DNA of 64,000 nucleotides from Blepharisma japonicum (GCA_949751835.1 CATKHK010000029.1:62001-126000); one strand, 5' to 3'; shown: positions 1-11,214, counted from the first letter of the stretch. Made by a program: numbers and translations. The notes: generated from the sequence alone by a model not told the origin.

Positions 1-703
1 TTTTTTCGAGCTGTTCTTTTTCATTCCTCAATCTTTCATATGCACTTAATGCAGTCATTCCTCCTGGGTTATCATGGACATTATTCTTATCCTGCAGCAA
101 TTCATCCATAAGTCTTTTTAGTCTCATGCATTCATTTGTATATTGCTTCAATTCTTCAGAAATTTCGTTCATTTTTGTGATCCTTGCTGATCGTTTCAGC
201 TCTTCATACTCTGTGTTGCGTATCTGCAGCTCATTTCTTAGCTCTTTTACGTTATTTTTCAAATTTTCTATTAAATGAAGTTGAGATTTTGGCTTAGGGT
301 TATTAAGTGGTGCATAAGAATAAGGCATAGCGTCGATTCGGCTGAAATTTTTTTCTTGTATATCATGTTCCATTTGAGAGATTTTGGTCTTTAGCTTTGT
401 GTTTTCTTCACTCAAGGAGTTTATCATATGTTTATAAACAAGATTTTCTTCGTATAGCTTTTCTTTATCAATTTGTATATGTTTTGGCCTTATTTTTGCT
501 AGGTATGTTTGGTCAGGTTGAGGATTAGTATATTTGAATTTATAAAGGTTTGTGGTAGTAGCTGGGAACAGCTTCGGCTCAGAAACAACGCGGTTTATTT
601 TAGGTGTTTTTGCATCTCTTGAAGCTGGAGCAATTATCTGAGTGCTATTTTTTCTTGAATCTTTTTGGTTAAGATAACTTGGAAGTCTATATTGATCCTG
701 CAT
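1..703 (-). CDS. Coiled-coil protein, 5' part (runs off the window edge)
   Basis: The frame is open from an ATG at 703-701 to the left edge, so only the first 234 residues are seen and the stop lies outside. It starts MQDQYRLPSYLNQKD. About 90 polar, Ser/Pro-rich residues come first, then long heptad-rich helices rich in Glu, Lys and Leu, for example ENLVYKHMINSLSEENTKLK and ISEELKQYTNECMRLKRLM. No catalytic motif is visible. It is divergent from the TMEM43-like gene, with 128 bp between the two start codons. Coiled-coil proteins like this are common in ciliate cortex and basal bodies, but that is only a guess. I do not recognise the family. Confidence 0.75.
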   Translation of the reverse strand, partial: MQDQYRLPSYLNQKDSRKNSTQIIAPASRDAKTPKINRVVSEPKLFPATTTNLYKFKYTNPQPDQTYLAKIRPKHIQIDKEKLYEENLVYKHMINSLSEENTKLKTKISQMEHDIQEKNFSRIDAMPYSYAPLNNPKPKSQLHLIENLKNNVKELRNELQIRNTEYEELKRSARITKMNEISEELKQYTNECMRLKRLMDELLQDKNNVHDNPGGMTALSAYERLRNEKEQLEK

Positions 704-831
704 TTTTTATAAAAACTGATTAATAATATGTTCGCTGGCCAATATAAATCTCACTTTATTAGTTTTATGCTTGAAAAATATATAGTAATAATAAAACTGA
801 TATTAAGATTATTAAAAATAAAATAACTCAA

Positions 832-1878
832 ATGGTTTTTCAAATTTTCACTTTGATTCAAATTTTATTGATTTCATGCTGTATGGGATTTTACACATAT
901 CCATCAAATAATTCAGATACGTCGATAAGCACAGAAAATTCTATTCAAGAACCTGAGTCAGAAAATTATTCAGATTTGCCTTCGATCCCTGATACACCTT
1001 CAAGCTCAGCTTCAATTGTCAGTTTGATACTTGGAATTCTCATTCTTACAATTGGAGCTGCTATTTGGGGATATTTTGAGTGAAGTTTTCAATTAAGAAA
1101 AAGATTTCTGAACAAGTGTCTGAGCGTTGTAATAGATGCTCCGCCGGTAATAGACTCAGAAAATAACGGAAAACTGCTGTTTGTTGCTGGAAATTTGCAG
1201 GTTGGTAGGCCTTTTTATCTTCATGACCCGTTTCTCCCTATAGTTACAGTTTCAGAAGCACTTTTGCTTAAAAGGCAAGCTGAAATGTACCAATGGCAAG
1301 AAGAAACAGTAAAGGATGGCCTCAAAGCTATAGACTACAAAAAGGTTTGGGCAAGATCCCAAATCAGCTCATCCCACTTCAAGTATCACGAAGACCACCA
1401 CAATCCCGATTGAGACCTGAATCTTCAAAATGCAACCTTTTCATGTCAACCTGAAGCTTTTATCGGCCCTTACAGAATGTCAAGAGAAATTCTTAAAAAA
1501 ATCCCAATAAGAGAAAAACTGAGATTAGTCCACCCTACTCCAACTTATGAATCTCTAAATAAATATATTATTTACTTTGACGATACTTATTATTATCTGA
1601 CTACACAAGAATCAGCTGATGGAGAGTATAAGCCTGAAATTGGTGACTATAGAATAAAATACTCAGTCCTCCATATAGGTACAGCTGTGAGCATCTTGGG
1701 TGCACAATATGGGGATACATTGACAAAATATGAAGGGAAACTCTTGACTGTGGAAAGCGGCATAATTTCAGCTGATAAGCTTTTAGAAAGGAAACTGAGC
1801 GGCAAGAGGACGAAGCAATACATTTTCAGAATATTTTCAACCCTTTTATTACTTATAGGATTTATTCTTGTTACTTAA
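832..1878 (+). CDS. TMEM43 (LUMA)-like membrane protein
   Basis: One 348-residue frame is read through in-frame TGA (Trp) at 1081 and 1411. A hydrophobic N-terminus (residues 4-21) is followed by a Ser/Pro-rich stretch, a membrane segment near 60-82 and a luminal-type domain. That domain carries the family signatures LLFVAGNLQVGRPF, a DPFLPIVTVSEALLLKR block, the MYQWQEE motif near 151 and a later GPYRMS block. A hydrophobic segment (about 327-346) ends the protein. TMEM43 proteins sit in the ER and inner nuclear membrane in animals. The usual family C-terminus has several membrane spans; here only one is present before TAA. Family assignment is by motif order. Confidence 0.72.
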
Positions 1879-1962
1879 TTATGTGTAATTAGTAAATGTG
1901 CTTATAATATAAAGGGTTTAAATTTTTGCAATCCACATTTTCTTCAATTGAAGGAATTTATA

Positions 1963-2698
1963 ATGAGCAACTGAAATGAGCATAAATATGAATTATGTGA
2001 AGATACTGTAAGAGAATTATATAGGCTTGAAATAAGTTTTTGGATTGTTATTACATCTGGTCTAGGCTTAATGATTTTTGACTGAAAAAATTTAATGTAA
2101 TTTCAACGCAGTTGCAAGTATCCTTTGCAGTCTTGGTTTATTGGGATCTTTGGCATTCTTTCCACAGGGAGAATCTTAATTTATTTCTCTTTCTATTTAT
2201 CTCCTGGATTTCGAATTATTTTGAGATTGATGTATTTCATCCTGTCAACTTTATGGGCAGCATTTGGAACAGTCTATTTCTCTAAATCAATATCCACAGA
2301 TCAAAGTTGTGTAATATTTTAATCAGCTTCCAAATACATGATATTATGCAGGATTAATATCATGCACAATCATATGCTATTTAATTGCTTTTAAGCTGAG
2401 ACGTACTTCTATAAGAGCTTTATATTCAAGTGAGGATCAAGATCCATTTTTAAGAAGCAGAGCTTTAAAAGAGCTTATAAAACGAACTGTAAAGCCATGA
2501 GAAAAATATTATGAAAATACAGGCGAGGGGATATCATGTGTAATATGTTTCGAAGAGTTCCAAAATAGAAGAAAAATCGCGGAGCTTCCGGTATGCAAAC
2601 ATTTATTTCACATAAAGTGCTTAAGAAAATGGTTAAAAATTAAGCCAGAGTGCCCTTGCTGTAAATTTGACTTAAGTAGATACTTCAGTCAAGAATAA
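1963..2698 (+). CDS. Multi-pass membrane RING-H2 finger protein (putative E3 ubiquitin ligase), two mini-introns
   Basis: Three exons (1963-2096, 2112-2310, 2327-2698) join in frame to give 234 residues after removal of a 15-nt and a 16-nt intron. Without these introns the frame hits TAA twice. The first two thirds contain about four hydrophobic segments (SFWIVITSGLGLMIF, FIGIFGILSTGRILIYF and others). The C-terminus is a complete RING-H2: CVIC near residue 182, then CKHLFHIKC, then CPCC. TGA is read as Trp at 1972, 2083, 2339 and 2500. Membrane RING-H2 proteins act as E3 ligases in endomembrane protein turnover; the substrate is unknown. The start is the only ATG that places the whole frame downstream of the TMEM43-like stop. 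Confidence 0.82.
2097..2111 (+). other. 15-nt spliceosomal intron
   Basis: GTAATTTCAACGCAG interrupts the RING-H2 gene. Its removal skips an in-frame TAA and restores the frame. The presumptive branch A is at position 10, followed by 5 nt. Confidence 0.85.
2311..2326 (+). other. 16-nt spliceosomal intron
   Basis: GTAATATTTTAATCAG interrupts the RING-H2 gene after Ser-Cys. It contains an in-frame TAA, and its removal joins two membrane segments. The branch A is at position 11, again followed by 5 nt. Confidence 0.85.
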
Positions 2699-2803
2699 TA
2701 ATAAAAAACTTAACCCTTATTCGCCATTTTTGGCAAAACTGTATGCCTATAAGCTTATGATAACTCTAAACTTGATGCCATTATGATTTATAATAAATAA
2801 AAT

Positions 2804-3545
2804 ATGGCAGAAGTCAAAAACGACGACACTTGTAAGATCTGCGGTAAACGAGGTGATCTTATATGTTGCGATCACTGCCCCTCATCCTACCATTTTAACG
2901 TACGCTAACCAGTGTTTAGGAATCCAACGAGATTTTGACGAAGAAATTTGGTTTTGCCCTCCTTGCCAAAAAGAGACGAAGCTCCGAGAAAAAGCTAAAG
3001 CTGAAGGCTGGACCAAAGAAAAGCTTAAAGAAGCCCTCCATGTATTGAGTGAGCAAAAAGAACATTTTGCGCTTCCAAAAAGAGAGTATATCGACCCAGT
3101 CCCCCAGCTTCGTCAAATAACAGACTTTATGAACCCCAGCAGCGAGGAGGAAGAAGAAGACCCAGAATCAGGGACCATTACGAGAATAGGGACTCAATTC
3201 CAGTCCTCGCTTCCTCCTTTTGGACAATTTTCTATTCCTCATAGAGAATGTCGAAAAGTGTGGGACTCTCATAGACTCCCTGTCAGCACTGTTGATGACT
3301 ATTTGAAGGAAGCAGAACAACTTTGGAACGTCTCATATCTTAAGTCTCTGGTGCCTTTCAATGAACAAGATGCTTGCAAGATTTTACATGCTAAAGGCTA
3401 CAGTGTGCAAAATGCTTTGCAGGCTATTGCAAGAGAAAGACTTCCATATATTGTTTGTAAGGTGTATGTAGTAACTGAAAATGATAAAGACAAAAAAGAA
3501 CAAGATTTGATGGCGCTGAGGAATGGAGAAGCTCTTTCTATGTAG
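2804..3545 (+). CDS. PHD-finger protein with an apparent 13-nt intron
   Basis: Exon 1 (2804-2899) and exon 2 (2913-3545) together encode 242 residues. The N-terminus is a full PHD zinc finger: CKIC, CDHC, then His-x2-Cys (HFNC) made exactly at the splice junction, then CPPC. PHD fingers usually read histone H3 tails. The rest is hydrophilic, with an acidic Ser/Glu run near residue 115 and a C-terminal helical piece ([19 protein letters not shown]) that resembles a UBA or ELM2-like helix pair but is not diagnostic. A chromatin role is inferred from the PHD alone. The only splice that keeps both the frame and the zinc ligands removes 13 nt, shorter than every other intron here. Confidence 0.75.
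2900..2912 (+). other. Apparent 13-nt intron
   Basis: GTACGCTAACCAG separates two frames of the PHD gene. GT and AG ends are present. Removal creates His-x2-Cys, the missing PHD ligand pair. A TA followed by 5 nt matches the 3' half of the 15-nt introns; the 5' half is 2 nt shorter. Confidence 0.6.
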
Positions 3546-3809
3546 TAAGATAAGTAATATGGTTAGTCTATATCAAAATGGATCCCGCCAATTAAGCTGA
3601 CTGATAAATACTTCTTGTGATGGGGTGAAAAATAATATTTTTATATTTAATTAAATAAACTTTTAGAAGAAAAACCCTTTTTATAGAAAAGCATAAGAAA
3701 ATGATAAATTTTTATAATTTATATACAAAATTTTTGCTGAATTTATTTAATGGATAAACAAGTTTTCTAATTCGCCAAATTTCATCTGATCGTATCTAAC
3801 CATATTTTC

Positions 3810-6800
3810 ATGAGTCTAAGGTCCAAATTAGAGCAGCTCATTCGTGACGCCAAAGATTATGATCCAGACAAGCGTTTTATGGCCGCTAACGATCTCTGCA
3901 CAGAGCTTCTGAAGTCTCAAGACGAAATTGATGCCAATCTAGAAAAGCAGATCTGTGCAATCTTTTTAACCCAATTAGATGACACTTCCATCGAAGTCCA
4001 AGGCAATGCAGTCAGGTGCATCAAAAGAACAGTAGGCAAAATCCAAGAATCACAAGTCTCTGACGTCATTGAAAAGCTTGGCGTCTGCCTTGTACAAGGA
4101 AAAGTCGAATTCAGGGATATTTATTCAACATGTCTTAAAGGACTTATAAGTGACGTCCCAGACTCATATTCTAGAACTGTGACAAGCACAATGCTGCCAA
4201 TGCTGATGAACTGCATTAGGTTAAACGACCCACAAGTGAAAGAAGAGGCCACGGATATTTTGACTGAGCTTCTAAGAAGATTTTCTGCGCAGCTGTATGG
4301 GTCTAATGATAGGTCAGATTTGATCAATGCAATTTCAGCTTTATTGAACAGTGATAGACCTTCTATCAGGAAAAAATCTACACAGTGCATTGGCGCTGCA
4401 GCTGTAATCCTCCCTCAAAGCCAGCTTCAAAACTTAGTCGGCTGGCTTATGCAAAGCATCACAAGGGCCCATGACAAAAAAGACGTGTACACCTTTATCC
4501 AGGCCATCAGTGCTATCAGCAGAACTGTTGGCTACAAGTTAAACAATTTCTTAAAAGACCTCTTACCTCTTTTATTCCAGTTCTGCAGCACAAGAGGCCT
4601 GAGTATTGATTCTCCTGAAATTGATATGCAGCACGAATTAATTGAAATCTGTTTAGCCTCAATAGAAAGCTTTATCAGAAAATGCCCAAGAGAAATTGTA
4701 GACCACATTGAAAATATTTTTAACCTGGTGTTTGACTTGATCAGCTATGACCCTAATTACTCATATAATGAGGATGAAATGGAAGAAGACGAGGACTGGG
4801 GCTCAGATTTTGAAGACGAAGAATTCAGTGATGCAGCTGGAGATGATTCTTCATGGAAAGTAAGAAGAGCTGCCGTACATGTACTTGAAGCTATCATTAA
4901 AAGCAGACCTGAAGTCCTTGCTCCTTATTATTCCAGACTTGTGGAAAAATTGGTGGATAGGTTTAAAGAAAGAGAAGAAAACGTGAAGCTTGATATTTTT
5001 AAAGCATTTTCTTCACTTATTAAAAGTATCCTGGTAGGAGATGTAGAAGCAGCTCACAGTGATGATTTATCGTTACCAACTTTGGTGAGAACTAGGTCTT
5101 CAGCTGTTGTTCTAAATGATGAAGTTCCTATGATTATTCAAGGTGTTCTTAAAGAGTTAAGTTCTAAAAACGCAAGGACTCGTCAAGGGGTGACTACATT
5201 TTTAATGGACATGTCATTATCATTGCCAGCAAAACTAAATGAAAATCTCAGCCTCATTTTGAATGAAATCACAAAAAACCTTGACGACATCAATAACTCA
5301 AATTTAAGAATGGACACCTTAATCATGCTGAAAAGGCTGTTTAGAAGTGGGGCAAGCGAGAACTTCCATGATATTTTTGGCGTTTTATTGCCACATATCC
5401 AAAATGCTATAAGTGACGAATATTTCAAAATTGCAGCAGAAGGGCTAAGAGTTGCTGGAAGCATGGTAAAAGCTTTGCCAGGAGTCGCTCAAGTTGTTAG
5501 AGCGCTGTTTCCTTTAGTGCTGAACAGATTAACGATGACAGATATTGACCAAGAAGTAAAACAAGCTTCAATTTATAGCGCAGCTATTATTTTATCAGTC
5601 TCTGCATCTTCAATTGACACCAGAGATGTGAGAAGAACCCTTGAATTAATCAACGACAGGCTTAAAAATGAAGTCACAAGAATGAATTGTTTGAAAGCTT
5701 GGATCAAAATTTCGCTTGGACAAACAGATTTGCCAATTCATGACACCCCTGAAATTACTTCTGGATTAGAAGAAATGAGGACTCTTCTGAAAAAGAGCTC
5801 AAGAGCTCTTAAGCTTTCTACATTAGAGACGATTCTTGCTATAGTGAAAAAATATCACATTAAAAGTGAAACTGTAGAAGAGCTAGCTACTGAGCTGCCT
5901 GTTTTTATTAATGATTCTGATTTGCATCTGGCTCAAAATGCCCTTGAAATCTTATCAGTACTACTTGAAAAGTATCATAGAATATCAAGACATACTATGG
6001 ACGCTATTTTGGCTAATATGAATACACTGTCAAAATCATCACTTGTACAAGGAGGCGCTCTTAGTAAACTATGCCAAGCTTATTCTAGCTTAGTTAAGGA
6101 TGCTGGAATTGGACAAAGAGAGCTTTGTGTCAGCTTGCAATCAAATATGCAGGACGTGCATAGACATGGCTATGAGTCTACAGCTCAGTGCATTGCATAT
6201 GTATGTCTTGCTCAACAAACTGACTATTTGAATGGATTTCTAGAAGAATGTGTTAAGAAACTAGGAGGAAACAGCTCTCAAAAGCAGCTTTCAGCACTCT
6301 GCATTGGTGAGATTGGAAAGCATCTTGACTTAAGTGGCAAACGCCAAATTGATAAAGCTTTAATCGCTCTTTTTGACACTCCAGACGAAGACACTAAAAT
6401 TTGTGCAAGTGTTGCTCTCGGCAAGCTTGCTGTCGGCAATTTGACCAATTACCTCCCACACATTTTTGCTCAATTCCACGTTGAGGCTCATCGTTATCTT
6501 CTTTTAATCGCTCTTAAAGAAGTCATCAGCCACCATTTCGACCGAATGGTCCCTTATCTTGATACAATTTTGCCTTTGCTTTTTGACCACAGTGACTCCT
6601 CAGAAGAAAGTGTCCGCAGTCTTGTCGCTGAATGTTTAGGAAAACTCTTTTCAGTATCTCCTGATAGAATTTGCCCACAGATTGAGCACAGAATTACAAC
6701 AGGAAATAACCTTTCAAGAGCTACCATTGTAAACTCTATTAAATTTGCAGCAACGAGTAAGGTAAGTGCAGCTTCTGCATTAGAAGGAATAATCCAAGCA

Positions 6801-7451
6801 TTGATGACTTGTTTTAGTAATCCTGATGTGAATTTGAGAAGATCTTGTATGCTTTCATTAAATGCGGTTGCTTATAATGTGCCTCAGGCTATCAAGCATA
6901 ATGTCAATGCTATTCTTGACCAAGTTTATCCAGAGACTGTTGTGAAACAAGAACTTATTAAAAAGGTAGATTTGGGTCCATTTACTCATATTGTTGATGA
7001 TGGGTTGCCATTGAGAAAAGCGGCTTATGGGCTTTTAGAGACATTGCTAGATACTGTGCCTGAAAAAGTGGAGCCAAATACACTGGTGGAACATTTGATA
7101 GTAGGATTGGATGACCCTTCAGAAGAAGTTCAGATGCTTTGTCATCAGGTGTTGTCAAAGCTTTCTACATGGGGAGGTGGAGCTGTACTTGGAGCTCTTG
7201 ATGCAATTGTGCTTCCTTTAAGAAAAAATGTTGAGAAGCAGCTGAAATTGATTAATAATAAACAAGAAGTAGAGCGTGCCACTGATGTTCTTAGAAGCTG
7301 CTTTAGATGTGTTGATACTATCACTCATCATTTGGAAGCAGACTCAAATATGAACTTCAGAGAATTCATCACTTATATATCATCGGTAGGAGATCTTTCT
7401 AGTATTATGCAGGCTATCAAATCTCAAAGAGAAACTTTATACTTCGCCTAA
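3810..7451 (+). CDS. CAND1: CAND1 / TIP120, cullin-associated NEDD8-dissociated protein
   Basis: A single uninterrupted 1213-residue frame is built of HEAT repeats throughout, close to the usual family length of about 1230. It starts MSLRSKLEQLIRDAKDYDPD and has the typical family features: a long acidic linker near residues 313-345 (DEMEEDEDWGSDFEDEE), the DDSSWKVRRAAVHVLEAI block after it, and a C-terminal half with IGEIGKHLDLS-type repeats. CAND1 binds cullins lacking NEDD8 and exchanges the substrate receptors of SCF ubiquitin ligases. All its Trp codons are UGG. No intron is needed. Confidence 0.93.
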   Translation: MSLRSKLEQLIRDAKDYDPDKRFMAANDLCTELLKSQDEIDANLEKQICAIFLTQLDDTSIEVQGNAVRCIKRTVGKIQESQVSDVIEKLGVCLVQGKVEFRDIYSTCLKGLISDVPDSYSRTVTSTMLPMLMNCIRLNDPQVKEEATDILTELLRRFSAQLYGSNDRSDLINAISALLNSDRPSIRKKSTQCIGAAAVILPQSQLQNLVGWLMQSITRAHDKKDVYTFIQAISAISRTVGYKLNNFLKDLLPLLFQFCSTRGLSIDSPEIDMQHELIEICLASIESFIRKCPREIVDHIENIFNLVFDLISYDPNYSYNEDEMEEDEDWGSDFEDEEFSDAAGDDSSWKVRRAAVHVLEAIIKSRPEVLAPYYSRLVEKLVDRFKEREENVKLDIFKAFSSLIKSILVGDVEAAHSDDLSLPTLVRTRSSAVVLNDEVPMIIQGVLKELSSKNARTRQGVTTFLMDMSLSLPAKLNENLSLILNEITKNLDDINNSNLRMDTLIMLKRLFRSGASENFHDIFGVLLPHIQNAISDEYFKIAAEGLRVAGSMVKALPGVAQVVRALFPLVLNRLTMTDIDQEVKQASIYSAAIILSVSASSIDTRDVRRTLELINDRLKNEVTRMNCLKAWIKISLGQTDLPIHDTPEITSGLEEMRTLLKKSSRALKLSTLETILAIVKKYHIKSETVEELATELPVFINDSDLHLAQNALEILSVLLEKYHRISRHTMDAILANMNTLSKSSLVQGGALSKLCQAYSSLVKDAGIGQRELCVSLQSNMQDVHRHGYESTAQCIAYVCLAQQTDYLNGFLEECVKKLGGNSSQKQLSALCIGEIGKHLDLSGKRQIDKALIALFDTPDEDTKICASVALGKLAVGNLTNYLPHIFAQFHVEAHRYLLLIALKEVISHHFDRMVPYLDTILPLLFDHSDSSEESVRSLVAECLGKLFSVSPDRICPQIEHRITTGNNLSRATIVNSIKFAATSKVSAASALEGIIQALMTCFSNPDVNLRRSCMLSLNAVAYNVPQAIKHNVNAILDQVYPETVVKQELIKKVDLGPFTHIVDDGLPLRKAAYGLLETLLDTVPEKVEPNTLVEHLIVGLDDPSEEVQMLCHQVLSKLSTWGGGAVLGALDAIVLPLRKNVEKQLKLINNKQEVERATDVLRSCFRCVDTITHHLEADSNMNFREFITYISSVGDLSSIMQAIKSQRETLYFA

Positions 7452-7535
7452 TTAAGAATAACTTAGCCAAGTAATTTATTAAATATTAAAATTTAATTAG
7501 CGTATTTTACTTTTAAATAGCCAATCAAAACTTAA

Positions 7536-8456
7536 ATGGGTTCACAAATGTCATGCTGAAGAGAGTACTCTCCAGAAGCTGAAGATAGCATAGAAGCTTT
7601 TCATCCCAAGAGAATAATAAAAACTGAATCCACTTTTAAAGGGTTAGTCAAAATTCAAGCAGCATGAAGAGGCTATTCTATACGCAAGCCAGGCAGTTTA
7701 GCCAAGCTGCCAAAGTTTGAGAGCAGTCAATGCAGCAAAATTGATCTCAAACTTGGCTTATTTAAGTTTCCTAAGATTCCTCCAATAAAGGGCACTTATA
7801 ATCCGAAACCGATGAAATTCAATGATGAATCTATCTATTTAGGAGAATGAAAAAACCATTTACGCCAGGGGAAAGGAGTTCAAGTATGAAAGAATGGCTC
7901 TAAATATATCGGCTACTGGTTAAATGATAAACAACACTTCTTAGGAAGAATGATTCACTCTAGTGGAGACTGTTATGAAGGTGAATGGAAAGATGGAAAA
8001 GCTCATGGAGTAGGGAAATTCATGCACTATGAAGGGGCAATGTATGAAGGCTCCTGAAATAATGATACCCAACAAGGACAAGGAAAAGAACTCTGACCAG
8101 ATGGAGCAAGATATGAGGGAGAGTATTTTGAAGGAAAAAAGCATGGTTATGGTGAATTCTTTTGGTCTGATGGATCATATTATAAAGGTTTTTTCGCAAA
8201 TAATAATATTGAAGGAAAGGGTGCTTATTATTGGGCTGATGGAAAGGTTTATACTGGATCTTGGGTAAATAATCAAATGCAAGGCTCAGGGAACTTTGAG
8301 TGGCCTGATGGGAGACGATATTCAGGCCAATATTTTAAAGACAAAATGCATGGAGAAGGGATTTTGACATTTCCAGATGGAAGAAGGGTTATTGGAACAT
8401 GGATAAATGGGGAAATTCAAAAGAATTCCTCAATTAAATCTGAACAAAAATCATAA
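7536..8456 (+). CDS. MORN-repeat protein with IQ motif and N-myristoylation signal
   Basis: A 306-residue frame is visible only when TGA is read as Trp (six occurrences). The start MGSQMSC fits an N-myristoylation signal with a nearby Cys for palmitoylation. An IQ-type calmodulin-binding motif (IQAAWRGYSIRK) lies near residue 50. About eight MORN repeats follow from residue 105 on (YEGEWKDGKAHGVGK, YEGEYFEGKKHGYGE, YTGSWVNNQMQGSG). MORN repeats bind membranes or other proteins and organise cortical and flagellar structures in protists. It has the same architecture as the gene at 21419-22423. Trp codons switch from mostly UGA in the first 60% to all UGG at the end. Confidence 0.88.
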
Positions 8457-8770
8457 TTGTAATTTATGCTTCAAATAATAAATCATTATCATTATTTTTC
8501 TTAAATAAACAAAATAAAGAATGTGATTGCTATTATTTGCTTTTTTTATTTACCAAATCAATTAATGGAATTTCATATTTTTTCGCATGCAAGTATGTTA
8601 ATATTTTCAGAGATACAGAAATATCAAAATATCAACCATCATGTTTTAATTCTAAGTATTAGAAATTTAAAAGAAAAGTCTTGTTTAAATTCTGAAAAAC
8701 TTTCGAAACTGTTTTTCTTTTTAAAATAATAGAAAGAATAATATTGAACTTAAGATTATGCAATTTAATT
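8457..8770. other. Intergenic spacer, no gene seen
   Basis: AT-rich spacer between the MORN gene and the kinesin. It contains a 68-codon open stretch (8523-8729) with Phe/Ile/Lys-rich, structureless sequence, which I take as chance. Promoter signals for the kinesin must lie here, but I cannot name one. Confidence 0.5.
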
Positions 8771-11062
8771 ATGTCATCATTAGAAACTGTAAAGGTTGTT
8801 GTAAGAGTCAGACCACTCCTACAAATTGAGCTCGATAAATCATGTCAAACAATAATCGATTCCGACCGAGCTCAAAGCCAAATTATTATAAAAAATCCAA
8901 AATCCTCTGCAACTAAAATTTTCGCTTACGATAACATATATCCCCAAGACTCCTCACAAGAGCTCATATACGACGAAACAGCCTTTCCTTTAATCGAACA
9001 AGTAATTGAAGGCTATAACGGCACTATTTTTGCATATGGACAAACAGGATGTGGAAAAACCTATACTATGGTTGGAAATCCCCAAAAAGAAGACCAAGGT
9101 ATCCTGCCTAATTCTTTTCATCATATTTTTGGTTGTATCGGCGAATCATCCCAAAAGAAAAAATTCCTTATCAGATGTTCTTATTGTGAGATTTATAATG
9201 AAGATATTCGGGATTTACTAAATTATGATGAAAAGAATAAACTTGAGCTTTTGGAGTCAAAAGAAAAAGGAATCCACGTGAAAGGGCTCATGCTGCAAAT
9301 TGTGAAAAGTGCTGAAGACGTCGCAAACGCAATGGAGATGGGGAATACACATCGAGTTACCAAGCAAACACAAATGAATGAACGATCATCAAGAAGTCAT
9401 GCGATTTTTACTATTTATATAGAAACAAGCCAGGAGATTTCAGGAAGAGAAACTATCAGAGCGGGAAAAATTAATTTTGTGGATTTGGCTGGATCTGAAA
9501 GGCAAAAAAAAACTGGAGTTGTTGGGGATAGGATGAAGGAAGCCATTGAGATTAATTTATCGCTGAGCGCACTTGGAAATGTGATCAATGCACTTGTGGA
9601 TGGAAATGTGACTCATATACCATACAGAGATTCAAAATTAACGCGCCTTCTGCAAGATTCATTAGGAGGGAATACAAAAACAGTTATGATTGCTGTGGTT
9701 TCTCCAGCTGATTATAACTATGAAGAATCTCTCAGTACACTTCGTTATGCATCTCGAGCAAAATTTATAAAAAATAAGCCTATAATAAATGAAGACCCAA
9801 AAGATGCACTACTTAGATCTTATGCTGAAGAAATTGAGAGACTAAAAAGGCTTTTATATGAAAAAAATCCGAATATGACTGAAAGTTTGATTGAATATAC
9901 AAGAGAATCTAAAACTAGAGCAGAGTCTGAATTTGATGATACAGAATCACGCTCAAGCCTTGACCAATCCAAAGTTCTTAAGCGAGAAAGAGACTCAAGC
10001 TTGAGAACGGTAAGAAGCAAATCAAGAAATTCAGACCCCAAGAAAAAACACTCATCAGTCACTCCAATGCTAATGTCTAATGCTTCTTCTTTTAGTGAAG
10101 AACAAGAAGTTAATACAGAAAGAGAAAACCTTGAAATGATGGTAAAAAAATTAGAAGAACAGCTTGTGGTTGGAGGAGAGGCTCTTTATAATGCTGAACA
10201 AGAAAGACTTTACGCCAAAAGAGAATTTCGGAAAAAGTTGAAAAAACAAAGAGAAAAAGAAAAGAAATTAGCTGAAACGAATAAGCAGCATGAAGAAGAA
10301 TTAATGAAAAGAGAAAAAAACTATGCCAGTCTGCAAGAAGAAGTTGAAGCTTTAAGAGAGTCCAATAAATTATTGCAGACTAAGTATGATGCAGCCTTAA
10401 GTGAAATAGACGATATAAATAAAGAAAAAACAAGAGAGCAGGAAGAAGTTTTTAATGCTTACAGAGCTTCAGAAAGAGAAATTGAGTTTTTGAATCAAGT
10501 TATCATGAATTTTGTAGATCTAAATGAGTTGATGAAGATCAAGATGAAATCGCAATATGACGAGGACAATCATTCATGAAAAGTGCCTGCATTTGTGGTG
10601 CAGAAGAAACAAACTTTGTTTCCTAAGCTCCCGAGAGCACAACTTAGAGAAGTTGTGCAAAGGGAACTTAAACAAAGACATTTAGTTTTTAAAGGGAGGG
10701 GATCTCCAAGTCCAGATGTGTGGAACCCAATATCTGAAGAATCTGATGAAGATAAAGATTTATCACCTGGGCCACATATTGTAAAGTGCCAATTGGATTA
10801 TTTGGGAAATCATTTTTCCAATAGCCCACAGGAGCACGATGCAAGGCCGACGACTTCTGGGACTAAAAGTAGAAATCAAAAATATAGGAATAGGGTGCAG
10901 AGACCAATGGATCCAATAGAACCGGGGATGAGTTCTGAAAAATCAGAGTGGAATAACCAGTGCATCAAGAAAAAAATGTTGTCGCCGATTCAAAGAAAGC
11001 CATCAAGACCATACCAAGAAGAGCGTGCTGTTTTTAGTAGAAGTGGGCTTAAAATTTTGTAA
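8771..11062 (+). CDS. Kinesin-2-type motor (KIF17/OSM-3/KIF3-like)
   Basis: A 763-residue protein with the frame continuing through TGA (Trp) at 10577. The N-terminal motor has AYGQTGCGKTYTM (P-loop, near 85-97), NERSSRSH (switch I, near 201), DLAGSE (switch II, near 237) and HIPYRDSKLTRLLQDSLGG. After the motor comes the KNKPIINEDPKDALLRSYAEE neck region typical of kinesin-2, a Ser-rich linker, a coiled coil (about 450-600) and a basic C-terminal tail. Kinesin-2 drives anterograde intraflagellar transport. I chose the ATG at 8771 (MSSLETVKVVVRVRP), since this puts the motor start at the usual position. Homodimeric versus heterotrimeric type cannot be told by eye. Confidence 0.88.
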
Positions 11063-11214
11063 CTGTTAAAATTCTTTTGTTTGGGAAGTTTTTAATTTCA
11101 TTTCTATATTATTTAGATCTAAATTTAATGATAAATATCATGTAAGAATTTATCTAGCTCAATGCATAATCAAATGAAAATGTTTCAGAATTAGCAATAA
11201 ATATTCGTTATTAA

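Noticed and set aside
8523-8729. 68-codon plus-strand open stretch before the kinesin
   Set aside because: Phe/Ile/Lys-rich, no signature, spacer base composition; expected by chance with only two stop codons.
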